Shown here: piece by piece, positions 7,776 through 16,223 of the stretch
Layout: every line of letters begins with the position of its first letter
How positions within the stretch are numbered: the first letter of the stretch is position 1
NCBI RefSeq assembly: GCF_003144035.1
Contig: NZ_QFWT01000001.1
Location: 434,001-498,000 of the forward strand
Origin: Vibrio albus
Lineage (GTDB): Bacteria > Pseudomonadota > Gammaproteobacteria > Enterobacterales > Vibrionaceae
DNA: 64,000 nt
Reading direction: 5' to 3'
Notes under the pieces: generated by a model
What the model was told of the DNA's origin: nothing
Seen by the model: the letters and a program-made list of their open reading frames with translations, nothing else
The model's database searches: none
Program-made: the position numbers and the translations under genes

Positions 7776-9917
7776 TCATATTGGTCTTACACTATCTCGG
7801 TCCAGTTCTGCTGCGAATCTTTTCTGAATAAACTGTACATTAGGATCCTGCTCCAGACTGACAAAAGCGCTGGCCAGTTTTCCCTGATACAGATGTTCTC
7901 TGAGCTCCAGAGGTGTCTGTCCGGACTCACCAATATGAATGGTCAGTGAGCACTCTTCTTCCAGTACATGACAGAGCGCCAGCCTTAACTCCTCCAGAGA
8001 CCTGTCTTTATTCAGATGCGCATGGCTCGGCCTTAATTCCAGAGCGATCGCTGAGCCATTTTTCTGATAAGCAGAGTTCAGTGCCAGCTGTTCCACCAGC
8101 TTAGGGATATTCAGCCGTTGAATCAAAGCAGACCATTCATCCTGAGCAATCGACTCTTCCACCAGTTTCTGATTCATCTCCGGTGTTTTAGTATGCTCCA
8201 GTGCCTTTTTCAGATCGGAAGGTTTTACCTCCGCCTGGACAGGCTCTTCAACGGGAGTTGACGACGGCTGCCATTGATATGGCTCGCTGTCCTCCGGCAT
8301 AGGCTCTGCCGGCTGTATATTCTGCGGTTCTACTGAGCCTGCGACCGTATTACTGCCAGCGGTACTCACTGTATTTGTCTGCGGCCGATCACCATACCGG
8401 CCATGCTGAGCAACGCGCTCCAGCACAGAAGATGGTCCCGGTGACGCCGCTTCAGACTTTTTTCCGTGATTATCCGCAGATTGCTGTGAGGTGTTACGCC
8501 GAGAACGCAACTGATGACGTAAGCCCGTCATCGAAACGCTTTTTTCCTCATGCGGTGGTGAAACGGAATCTGGCTGCTGCTCAGGCTCATTTCTTTCTGG
8601 TTCTATGACCGGAGATTTGAGATTAACCGGCTGATTTGTTTCTTCGCCACTACGCCCTGCAACAACCAGTTCAGATTGAGGCATTGGTTGAGCCGGTGCT
8701 GGCTGCGAAGACTCTGTCCGCTGCGAAATAGGTTGCTGCAATGATGACGCCGTGTTTTGATGACGATGTGGTGGCTCAGGTACCACCGCCTGCTGTTTTG
8801 TTGGTAAGACTATCGCGTTTGCAGACACGGCTGACTGCGGCCTGAAGGCGATCATCCTCAGGACGACCATTTCCAGTCCCATTCGCTCGGTTGGAGCCAG
8901 AGGCAGGTCCTGACGCCCTTTCAGAGCGATTTGATAAAATAGCTGTACATCCTGAGGCGTAAGAGACTGGCTGAGCAGCTCTATTTTTTCCGCATCCGGC
9001 TTATCTTTGTCGAGTGTGGCCGGCAATGCCTGATACATCGCTATTCTGTGAAGCTGACTTGCCAGTTCCTGCAAAAGACCATCCCATTCCACACCATTTT
9101 GTGCCAGATGCTGAATGGCTGCCATCGCCGTTTCTGTTTGCTTACTGCTAATGGCTTCCAGCAAGTGAATCGCCTGATCAGCATCCAGAGTTCCCAGCAT
9201 GGTGGTAACCGTCGCGGTATCGATTGCGCCATTGCTTAAAGCAATGGCCTGATCCGTCAGACTCAGAGCATCCCGCATACTGCCATCTGCCGCATGAGCA
9301 ATCATGCCTAACGCCCGGGATTCTGACGTTACAGACTCCTGCTTAAGGATAAAATCAAGCTGTTCGTGAATAGCATCCACACTGATAGGCTTTAGATGAA
9401 ACTGCAGACAACGGGAAAGAATCGTTACCGGTAGCTTCTGTGGATCAGTTGTCGCCAGCAGGAACTTTACATGCTCAGGTGGCTCTTCCAGAGTTTTCAG
9501 AAGTGCGTTAAAGCTGTGGCGGGAGAGCATGTGTACCTCATCGATAAGGTACACCTTAAACCGGCCCCGTGCTGGCTTATACTGCACATTGTCAAGCAGT
9601 TCACGGATATCTTCGACCTTCGTTCGGGAAGCTGCATCGATTTCAAGGAGGTCAACGAAACGGCCTTCATCAATTTCCCGACAGGTTTCACACTGACCAC
9701 AAGGCGTAGCCGTGATACCCGTTTCGCAGTTGAGTCCTTTAGCAAATAAGCGACCAATACTGGTTTTACCGACACCTCGTGTACCACTAAACAGATAAGC
9801 GTGATGCAGCTTGTTCTGCTTTAATGCATTTTCCAGTGCGGTGAGCACATGGGCCTGACCCACAACCTGATTAAACTGAACCGGACGCCATTTTCGTGCT
9901 AATGCTAAATAACTCAT
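7776..9917 (-). CDS. dnaX: DNA polymerase III subunits tau and gamma
   Basis: A 713-residue clamp-loader ATPase. Walker A GTRGVGKT is at residues 45-52, zinc-binding Cys64, Cys73, Cys76 and Cys79 follow, Walker B LIDEVH is at about 124-129 and the SRC motif near 168. Residues 370-560 are a proline- and glutamine-rich linker; the C-terminal domain that contacts DnaB and the alpha subunit follows. A slippery A AAA AAG heptamer at codons 485-487 would give a short gamma form by -1 frameshift (separate entry). It is the second gene of the apt-dnaX-ybaB-recR cluster. Tau is longer than in E. coli (643), mostly in the linker. Confidence 0.98.
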   Translation of the reverse strand: MSYLALARKWRPVQFNQVVGQAHVLTALENALKQNKLHHAYLFSGTRGVGKTSIGRLFAKGLNCETGITATPCGQCETCREIDEGRFVDLLEIDAASRTKVEDIRELLDNVQYKPARGRFKVYLIDEVHMLSRHSFNALLKTLEEPPEHVKFLLATTDPQKLPVTILSRCLQFHLKPISVDAIHEQLDFILKQESVTSESRALGMIAHAADGSMRDALSLTDQAIALSNGAIDTATVTTMLGTLDADQAIHLLEAISSKQTETAMAAIQHLAQNGVEWDGLLQELASQLHRIAMYQALPATLDKDKPDAEKIELLSQSLTPQDVQLFYQIALKGRQDLPLAPTERMGLEMVVLRMIAFRPQSAVSANAIVLPTKQQAVVPEPPHRHQNTASSLQQPISQRTESSQPAPAQPMPQSELVVAGRSGEETNQPVNLKSPVIEPERNEPEQQPDSVSPPHEEKSVSMTGLRHQLRSRRNTSQQSADNHGKKSEAASPGPSSVLERVAQHGRYGDRPQTNTVSTAGSNTVAGSVEPQNIQPAEPMPEDSEPYQWQPSSTPVEEPVQAEVKPSDLKKALEHTKTPEMNQKLVEESIAQDEWSALIQRLNIPKLVEQLALNSAYQKNGSAIALELRPSHAHLNKDRSLEELRLALCHVLEEECSLTIHIGESGQTPLELREHLYQGKLASAFVSLEQDPNVQFIQKRFAAELDRDSVRPI
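8452..8463 (-). promoter_or_regulatory. Programmed -1 ribosomal frameshift site of dnaX
   Basis: On the - strand the zero-frame codons are GGA AAA AAG TCT GAA, so the heptamer A AAA AAG (8463-8457) is in the slippery phase. After a -1 slip the next codons are GTC TGA, with the stop at 8454-8452. This would release a 488-residue gamma protein ending in Gly-Lys-Lys-Val. The same heptamer, with a stop two codons on, makes gamma in E. coli. A downstream stem is possible (TCACC with GGTGA about 55 bases on) but weak; no clear upstream Shine-Dalgarno stimulator was seen. Confidence 0.85.
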
Positions 9918-9940
9918 TTAATACTTCCAACTATTCTGGC

Positions 9941-10486
9941 TTAGTGGCCGTCGAACTCACAAATGCTGTATACGTTCAGACCCAACCCTTTCAGGCGTTC
10001 ATCACCACCAATGTCCGGCAAGTTTATCACAAAAGCCGCGTGTTCCACTTCACCACCTAACTGACGGATCAGTTTTGTGGTCGCTTCAATGGTTCCGCCT
10101 GTCGCAAGCAAGTCATCAACCATCAGAACTTTGTCGCCTTTTTCAATCGCATCCGTATGAATTTCCAGAGTATCCATACCGTATTCAAGCTCATAAGTTT
10201 CCGCAACGGTTTCTCTCGGCAGCTTACCCGGTTTACGTACCGGCACAAACCCTACGCCCAGCTCCAGGGCCAGCGGAGCTCCAAACAGAAAACCCCGGGC
10301 TTCTGTTCCGACGACTTTGGTAAACCCGTGGTTTTTATATTGGTTCAGCAATAAACCAATGGTTGCTTTATAAGCATCCGCATTCTCCATCAGGCTGGTG
10401 ACATCACGGAATAAAATACCTGGTTTAGGGTAGTCCTGAATGGATTTAATACTTGATTTTATTAATGAAATTGTATCAGTAGTCAT
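9941..10486 (-). CDS. apt: Adenine phosphoribosyltransferase
   Basis: A 181-residue purine salvage enzyme converting adenine and PRPP to AMP. The PRPP-binding loop [16 protein letters not shown] is at about residues 119-134. The N-terminal [15 protein letters not shown] and the [16 protein letters not shown] motif are typical. It opens the apt-dnaX-ybaB-recR cluster, with 23 bases to dnaX, the same order as in E. coli. Confidence 0.98.
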   Translation of the reverse strand: MTTDTISLIKSSIKSIQDYPKPGILFRDVTSLMENADAYKATIGLLLNQYKNHGFTKVVGTEARGFLFGAPLALELGVGFVPVRKPGKLPRETVAETYELEYGMDTLEIHTDAIEKGDKVLMVDDLLATGGTIEATTKLIRQLGGEVEHAAFVINLPDIGGDERLKGLGLNVYSICEFDGH

Positions 10487-10596
10487 AAACTATCTATCTG
10501 CGTTATAGGCTTGCCTCGATCTCGTTATAATTATCTCAGCAAAGCAAGCGACCAATTTATCACATTTGCTTATTCGTGAACGAAGACAGCAAAAGG

Positions 10597-10629
10597 CGAA
10601 AAAACAAACGCCCGCTCCGAAGAGCGGGC
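10597..10629 (-). terminator. Terminator of the rssB-like gene
   Basis: A perfect 8-bp hairpin, GCCCGCTC-CGAA-GAGCGGGC (10610-10629), is followed on the - strand by GTTTGTTTTTTCG. It lies between the response-regulator gene and apt and isolates the two transcription units. Confidence 0.85.
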
Positions 10630-10712
10630 ACATTACCCAACAATATTAGAGATTTTCTTAATCTGGAGCAACCAGCGAATCCGGCGCAAACGTTTAAGTG
10701 GCGGTTTAAATG

Positions 10713-11828
10713 CTAATATGACGACTTAGGCGACATTTCCAGACTAAAATGACTGACGCCGATATTCGACAGCGTTAATTTACCTCCTCTGCCGATAGGC
10801 AACCGGCTAACACCTGACTGTTTGGAGCAACCACCCCCTAACATGCACTCTGAAGCGATATGATGCCGGTACTGACCATAAGTGTCATGATAGGTCCAGA
10901 TCCCTTCGATCCCGCCCGACAATATTGACACCGTACCATCGGTCATATCGGCGATACCAAACAGCGCTTTGGTTGGTTTTGAGCACTCCAGACACTGTAT
11001 GCCTTTTTCAACGATATCCGTAAACGCCTCCAGATTGTTTAGCGGAATATCAGAATGGCGTAACGCATCATTAAATACAGCCCGGACCAGAAGAGATGTC
11101 GCAACACAGTTCTCTTCTGTGGATTCTGAATCCACGATATAGAACGCAAACTGACCATCCATCAACCAGGCATAATCAAAGACCAGAGGCATTGCATCAG
11201 AAGCCTGAAGAAGATTGTAGCTGCATTGCCATTCCCCTTGCTTTGTATCTCTGTCCGGAAGAAGAGCTAATAACAGATCTCTCGCGGCTCCGATATTATG
11301 CTCAAGAAAGTTCAGGTGCCAGTGCAACTCCTCATCTTCAGGAATATCTCCCCGTTCTCCTACGCGCAGCCACTGACTGGCGAAGTCACGGCTGGGCTCC
11401 TGATGTTTTTGCTCATCACTCAGAATATTACTGATGGCGGAAGTTAGGTGAGTAGGAACCGTAATAGGTTTCGTCAAAAAGTCCTTAATACCGAAGCGCA
11501 ATGCTCTCGCAACATCCGACATATCTTCTGTTGCAGAGACGACGATCATAGGAATGGATGGGTATTCCCAGCATACTTCCTCGGCAAATTCGATACCATT
11601 CAGGATTGGCATCGACAAGTCACACAGTATCAGATCCGGAACCTCGTGCCGGAGCTTTTGTAAGCCTTCCAGCCCATGCTCAGCCTGAATGACCCGATAG
11701 CCTTCTTTTTCCAACAATACAGAGATAAACCGACGAAAAACTGGATCATCATCAACCAGCATAATCACCTGCCCTTCTCTGCCCCTCCCGTCCGCATAAA
11801 GTGCAGTGTCAACAAAACTATCAACCAT
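10713..11828 (-). CDS. rssB: RssB-type response regulator with PP2C-like output domain
   Basis: A receiver domain (about residues 20-140) with acidic pocket Asp26-Asp28, phosphoacceptor Asp70 (LCDLSMP), VSAT switch residue and TKP lysine. A 230-residue C-terminal domain follows that resembles the degenerate PP2C phosphatase fold of RssB. In E. coli RssB delivers the sigma factor RpoS to ClpXP; that role is inferred here from architecture only. The open frame starts at a TTG at 11846, but the ATG at 11828 has GAGGG four bases upstream and I prefer it (371 residues). It is transcribed divergently from the LysR gene and has its own terminator. Confidence 0.75.
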   Translation of the reverse strand: MVDSFVDTALYADGRGREGQVIMLVDDDPVFRRFISVLLEKEGYRVIQAEHGLEGLQKLRHEVPDLILCDLSMPILNGIEFAEEVCWEYPSIPMIVVSATEDMSDVARALRFGIKDFLTKPITVPTHLTSAISNILSDEQKHQEPSRDFASQWLRVGERGDIPEDEELHWHLNFLEHNIGAARDLLLALLPDRDTKQGEWQCSYNLLQASDAMPLVFDYAWLMDGQFAFYIVDSESTEENCVATSLLVRAVFNDALRHSDIPLNNLEAFTDIVEKGIQCLECSKPTKALFGIADMTDGTVSILSGGIEGIWTYHDTYGQYRHHIASECMLGGGCSKQSGVSRLPIGRGGKLTLSNIGVSHFSLEMSPKSSY

Positions 11829-12133
11829 ACAGCCCTCGCTCATCAACCAACCGGACGATATTTATTTTTATCCAGACCTCTAATAAAAAGTAGTCGGCAA
11901 TCATCATTTGTACAACATATGGCGTTGCATACACGATTGTAAGCACAACCTGTTGCTAATTAGCATTGATCTTGCTTAGTTGATAACAGTATTGCTTATC
12001 ATTTATCGCAACTTTGTATACAAAATACACACAAAGCAAAAGGATAGCGGCAAACAAACACAACATTCTCTTGACGAGAAGCAAATTAAGTTTGCAAAAT
12101 CAAAGGAACGAATTTGAACGTGGAAGATCTGCC
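11829..12133. other. Divergent intergenic region rssB-lysR with two palindromes
   Basis: About 300 bases without a gene between the divergent regulator genes. It holds two perfect 12-bp palindromes: TGCTAATTAGCA (11954-11965) and TTTGTATACAAA (12013-12024). Both are plausible binding sites of a dimeric regulator, for example the adjacent LysR protein. AT-rich promoter-like sequence surrounds them, but no single promoter stands out. Confidence 0.5.
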
Positions 12134-13036
12134 GTGGCTAACCCGATGAAACTAGATGACTTAAACCTTTTTCGACTTGTTGTTGAAAATGGGAGCTATA
12201 CCGCAACTTCAAGAAAAACATTAATTCCTGTCGCGACTATCACCCGGCGAATTCAGGCCCTTGAAGATTCTTTAGATCTCCGCCTGCTCAACCGCCACGC
12301 ACGCAAACTTTCGCTGACGGAAGCTGGAGAACGTTTTTATACCGCCTGCTCTCCGATGCTTAAAAAGCTCACTTCAGCAGCAGAAGAAATTGGAGACGAC
12401 TGCCGGGGTGCGGCGGGTAAACTGAAGATTTCCGCCCCCTCAAACCTGACCAAGCGGCTTATCCTGCCTATGCTCAACGAGTTTATGGCGAAATACCCGA
12501 ATATCAGGATTGAACTGACGATAAGTAATCAGTGTGATCCGACTGAGTGGGATATTATTTTTAAAGCGGGTCCACAGCGAGACTCTAGCCTAATCGCCAG
12601 AAAGGTAAATGAAGTCAAAGATATACTTGTTGCCAGCCCTTCTTATCTGGCGGATAACCCCCAACCTCTTAAACATGCAGACGATCTGCTTCATCACCAT
12701 CTACTAAAAGGTCATCCATTACTCAAATGGCAACTTAACAACTCCAAAGGCGATGTTGTGGTGAATACCGATAAAGGCAGGTTTGAAGCCAACGAACTGA
12801 ATGTCGTCCGCCGCGCATGTGCTGCGGGGCTGGGCATCACTCTGATGCCGGATATTATGCTGCAGGGATATTTTGAGAGAGGAGAACTGGTGCGGGTGCT
12901 TAGTGACTGGAGTTCCAACCCCAGGGATATTTATATGCTCTATAACCACAAAGATCACCAGCCAGAAAAAGTACGTCTGCTGATAGACTTCGTCACTCAC
13001 TATCATGATGTCGGGGAAGAGAATATTCCCGCCTAG
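12134..13036 (+). CDS. LysR family transcriptional regulator
   Basis: A regulator of about 300 residues with an N-terminal winged helix-turn-helix (LDDLNLFRLVVENGSYTATSRK, then ITRRIQALEDSLDLRLLNR) and a LysR substrate-binding domain. The open frame extends back to 12014, but the upstream part is not domain-like. GTG at 12134 has GGAAG seven bases before it; ATG at 12146 has no ribosome site but would give the typical MKLDDLNLF start. It is convergent with the polysaccharide lyase and divergent from rssB. The effector and targets are unknown. Confidence 0.85.
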   Translation: MANPMKLDDLNLFRLVVENGSYTATSRKTLIPVATITRRIQALEDSLDLRLLNRHARKLSLTEAGERFYTACSPMLKKLTSAAEEIGDDCRGAAGKLKISAPSNLTKRLILPMLNEFMAKYPNIRIELTISNQCDPTEWDIIFKAGPQRDSSLIARKVNEVKDILVASPSYLADNPQPLKHADDLLHHHLLKGHPLLKWQLNNSKGDVVVNTDKGRFEANELNVVRRACAAGLGITLMPDIMLQGYFERGELVRVLSDWSSNPRDIYMLYNHKDHQPEKVRLLIDFVTHYHDVGEENIPA

Positions 13037-13053
13037 ACTATTCCCTGATTAAA

Positions 13054-13077
13054 AACGGCGGCCTATCCGCCGCCGTT
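13054..13077. terminator. Bidirectional terminator between lysR and the lyase
   Basis: Perfect 9-bp inverted repeat AACGGCGGC (13054-13062) / GCCGCCGTT (13069-13077) with a short loop, preceded by AAAA. It separates two convergent genes. The U-run is good on the - strand and poor on the + strand. Confidence 0.7.
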
Positions 13078-13113
13078 CAAACTTACTGTGTTACGTTTCC
13101 CCTGAATCAACGG

Positions 13114-15963
13114 TTAAAGGGCACGTTTAACGACCAGTTCAGGGATTTGATCGGTCTCATCAGAGCCAAAAGCGACAAAACCAGAACCTTTGTTACTTAG
13201 TAGCAAACTAATAGCGCCAGAGGATTGAGCCTCATTCACCAGCTTAGTAACATCCAGTTCAACCCACTGTTTTTTCTGCTCAGAAGAAACCGTCCAAGGG
13301 ATACTTTCCGATTTAACAGCCGGAAGATTATTCCAGGTGACACCTGCTTCACTCCAGTGACTATCGGCCAATGCAGCAACCTGCACTGTCTGTGGCGACT
13401 GCCCGCCAATATTACGGACATGCAGTTTCAGCACGGCCTTCTCAGCCCCGGCACTGCTCAGTTGGGTAAGGTCGAACTTAATCACGGATTTGACTTCCTT
13501 AGTCACTCCCGCTTCCGCTGCATCGCCATCCGTAATCTGGCCAGCCCACAGATCCCAGCGTGATACGATATCGAAGTTTCTGTCTGCATACTGCCCCCCC
13601 TGTAGCTCAGTATCAGCCACCGCCAGTAGTGTCAGCTCAGGCTGCTGCGCTGCCTGCAGTTGGGCTTGTTGCTGAGCTTTTAATGCTGCTTCCCACTCAC
13701 GGTTATCCGGGCCTTTATCCCAGTCAAAGGTAACACTTCTGCCCAGATCAGCTTCTCCCCCTGGAGTCAGAATACTGTGCGTAAGGTTACCGTGTGATAC
13801 AGACTGTAAGCCCAGTGTCACATCAGCAAACTCAACCCCAGGAGTCGATACGCTGATGGTTGGCTGACTGACACTGTCGTCCAGCAATATAACGCTTGGC
13901 TTGTCAACGGTGACCGTTAGATCACTGTTCAGCTTCACGCTACCCGCCTGATAGAAAACAATACCTGTCACATTCAGCCCTTTATGATGTACGGCCTGAA
14001 CCTCAGGCGTGTTCTTCAGTACTTTCACCGGTAAGTCTTTACTGTAACTGTCGACCTGATCTGCGGTTTTTCCCGGAGCAATGACATACTGATAAGTCGC
14101 ATTGTCAGGATTCACGCCATGTGTCATAGACAGAGTAAATACGTTCTGGCTGACTAACTCGTCACTGCTGCTTTTGCGGAGCGCTTTCCATGTGCCGGTC
14201 TGGGTCTGGTTAGACAACGTACCTTTCCAGCTCTGAGGGAACACATAACCGACACCATCATGGTGTACCCATTTTGCGTCTGTCAGATCACGACTTCCCA
14301 TCGCAGCAACGGAGCCGTCTACGGTTACCTCACCATTGAGTCGTGTCTGGTTTAGTGAAGTATTCACTGATTCGCAATTGGTTGACTTAATGCCCGTACC
14401 AAGAGCAACCACTTCATCCGCGAAGCTGAACCAGGCTTTCTTCGCCTCTGTGTGTCCTTTCCCTTCACCACACTGGTAGAATCCAGGCTTCGTTGAATGC
14501 GCACCCTCCGCGTGGTTGATGGCGATATCCAAATCCATCATCGACACACCATATCGTTCATTGCTAACACCACCGACAAATGATACGTCCGGCTGCATGA
14601 TACGTCCCCAGTCAGCGCCTTTACCGACGTACTCAGGAGCAGTAACCCCGGGAACCAGAGCCCAGTTCCATACCGGGAAGATGTTGTAATACTCATTACC
14701 GCGCTGCATCAGGAATGTGCTGCCAAAGCCCAGCCAGAAGCCTTTCAGGTTTTCTCCGTTACCCGCTTCTGCCGGCTCAACCCGCTGAGAGTTCATGCCG
14801 ATGCTAAACATATGCCCGTCAGAAGATTTAACGGAATAATCACTGCGCCAGAAATGCTTGAAGCCGTTAAGCCCTGCTCCTGCATCACCAAACTCGTGAG
14901 CTTTAAATGCCTGAGCATCGTCAGCACGTTCAGGCATCCAACCGGCAACAATATCCATCGGTGTGTGTTCAGGCATATCCCCGGAGGATTGAGGCATATA
15001 CTCAGTCCGCTTGGTTCGGCTAATCCCGCGGCTCATGGTGTTGTAGTCCCACTGGCCATGGCGTTTAGACCAGCGCTGACCGTCAAGGAGGTAGGAAACC
15101 AGAATATCCATTTTTTCCGGTGCAAAGGCCCACGGCAAATCATTCACCAAATCTGCCCATTTCGCTGCTGCACTGAACCACACGGGACCGTAACCGGACG
15201 TGTAGAGCTGTGGCCCATGCTGATGGAAAGAGTAGTCATGCTGAATACCCGCCCCGGTGCTTACGCCAACCGTTGCCTCAATATCTGCAATCGCTTTACC
15301 TACCATATCACTGTCGTCTGTCAGTAACCCACGATTTAGCACTGCCAGTGCGATATCAGTCCGGTTGGCCGCTTTTGGAATCGGGCTGTTTGGGTTAGTC
15401 GGCGAGTAGTTAGGGATACTCGGTAGATAATCGGCTACTTTCTTAAGTAGCTCTTCATTCAGAGCTTCTTTCGCCATCACCGCACTGTAGCCAATCCGTT
15501 TTGGAATGCCGATATCATGCCACCACCAGTTCCAGCTTTGCGGATCAGCATCCAGCCAGTAGATTAGAGCGTTGCTTATCGCATTTCCCAATGCCACATC
15601 TGGAGACTCATTGTACGCGGCAGCCAGAATAACCAAACGGTCCAGGTGTCCTCTCGGTGACCAGCCTGGCTTTTCAACCTGCTGGTAGTTGATATCTGGC
15701 CAGGCACCTTCCGGAGAAAGTGTTTTTAGGTAATCTGCTGCCAATACTTTCAGTGTCATATTCTTTTTCTTTGCCTGAGCTTTTGAACTGGCAACAAAGT
15801 CAGGAACCACACGTGCTTTAAGAGTTTCAAAGTCAGCCTTTGTAGCCTGCTTTACAGCCTGGCCTGAAGATACAGCAGAGGGGGCAGATATCTGCATTGT
15901 GCTGGTACAGCCGGTCACAGCGGCGAGTGATACAGCTAAGATCGAATATTTGAATCTTTTCAC
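13114..15963 (-). CDS. Family 8 polysaccharide lyase lipoprotein with C-terminal DNRLRE-type domain
   Basis: A 949-residue lipoprotein (lipobox AAVTGC, Cys19; Thr at +2 favours the outer membrane). Residues about 40-400 are the alpha/alpha toroid of polysaccharide lyase family 8. Asn200, His249 (FHQHGPQLY), Tyr258 and Arg312 repeat, almost residue for residue, the spacing of the chondroitin AC lyase active site (Asn175, His225, Tyr234, Arg288). An aromatic patch WNWWWHD (144-150) would bind substrate. A beta-sandwich region follows. Residues about 775-949 form a separate module that looks like the DNRLRE/CBM96 fold, after a Gln/Ala-rich linker. Likely substrates are hyaluronan, chondroitin or a xanthan-like polymer; specificity cannot be read from sequence. 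No other polysaccharide-use genes are nearby. Confidence 0.88.
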   Translation of the reverse strand: MKRFKYSILAVSLAAVTGCTSTMQISAPSAVSSGQAVKQATKADFETLKARVVPDFVASSKAQAKKKNMTLKVLAADYLKTLSPEGAWPDINYQQVEKPGWSPRGHLDRLVILAAAYNESPDVALGNAISNALIYWLDADPQSWNWWWHDIGIPKRIGYSAVMAKEALNEELLKKVADYLPSIPNYSPTNPNSPIPKAANRTDIALAVLNRGLLTDDSDMVGKAIADIEATVGVSTGAGIQHDYSFHQHGPQLYTSGYGPVWFSAAAKWADLVNDLPWAFAPEKMDILVSYLLDGQRWSKRHGQWDYNTMSRGISRTKRTEYMPQSSGDMPEHTPMDIVAGWMPERADDAQAFKAHEFGDAGAGLNGFKHFWRSDYSVKSSDGHMFSIGMNSQRVEPAEAGNGENLKGFWLGFGSTFLMQRGNEYYNIFPVWNWALVPGVTAPEYVGKGADWGRIMQPDVSFVGGVSNERYGVSMMDLDIAINHAEGAHSTKPGFYQCGEGKGHTEAKKAWFSFADEVVALGTGIKSTNCESVNTSLNQTRLNGEVTVDGSVAAMGSRDLTDAKWVHHDGVGYVFPQSWKGTLSNQTQTGTWKALRKSSSDELVSQNVFTLSMTHGVNPDNATYQYVIAPGKTADQVDSYSKDLPVKVLKNTPEVQAVHHKGLNVTGIVFYQAGSVKLNSDLTVTVDKPSVILLDDSVSQPTISVSTPGVEFADVTLGLQSVSHGNLTHSILTPGGEADLGRSVTFDWDKGPDNREWEAALKAQQQAQLQAAQQPELTLLAVADTELQGGQYADRNFDIVSRWDLWAGQITDGDAAEAGVTKEVKSVIKFDLTQLSSAGAEKAVLKLHVRNIGGQSPQTVQVAALADSHWSEAGVTWNNLPAVKSESIPWTVSSEQKKQWVELDVTKLVNEAQSSGAISLLLSNKGSGFVAFGSDETDQIPELVVKRAL

Positions 15964-16044
15964 GTCTTGTCCTTTCTAAATGAGTAAATAGTCAATACTT
16001 ACAGTGCGTCTTGTTGCATCTGTATGATAGAAAGGAATTAATAT

Positions 16045-16063
16045 ATTAAAATGGTATTTTAAT
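16045..16063. promoter_or_regulatory. Candidate operator upstream of the lyase gene
   Basis: Perfect palindrome with 8-base arms, ATTAAAAT-GGT-ATTTTAAT, lying 82 bases upstream of the lyase start. A second ACCA..TGGT motif is about 35 bases further on (near 16096-16107). The context suggests a regulator site for the lyase; no family can be named. Confidence 0.4.
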
Positions 16064-16168
16064 TTTTTATCGACCAAGTACTTAAAATAAAGTCACCAAA
16101 TGGTACGTATCCTTAAAAAGGGAAAAAACGCGTTTAAATACATAACGTAATATGCTAACTAACGATAT

Positions 16169-16200
16169 AAAAAAACACCGGACAATTGCCGGTGTTTTTT
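16169..16200 (-). terminator. Terminator of the purF operon
   Basis: AAAACACCGG and CCGGTGTTTT form a long hairpin around ACAATTG, with A- and T-tracts outside. It stands 24 bases after the purF stop on the - strand and may also act on the other strand. Confidence 0.85.
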
Positions 16201-16223
16201 AGTGTTTCAGGTGAGTAGCGGAA

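Noticed and set aside
10684..10699. GCGCAAACGTTTAAGT, similar to a PurR site.
   Set aside because: It differs from the consensus at the outer positions, lies beyond a strong terminator from apt and is just downstream of the rssB-like stop, so no promoter is in reach.
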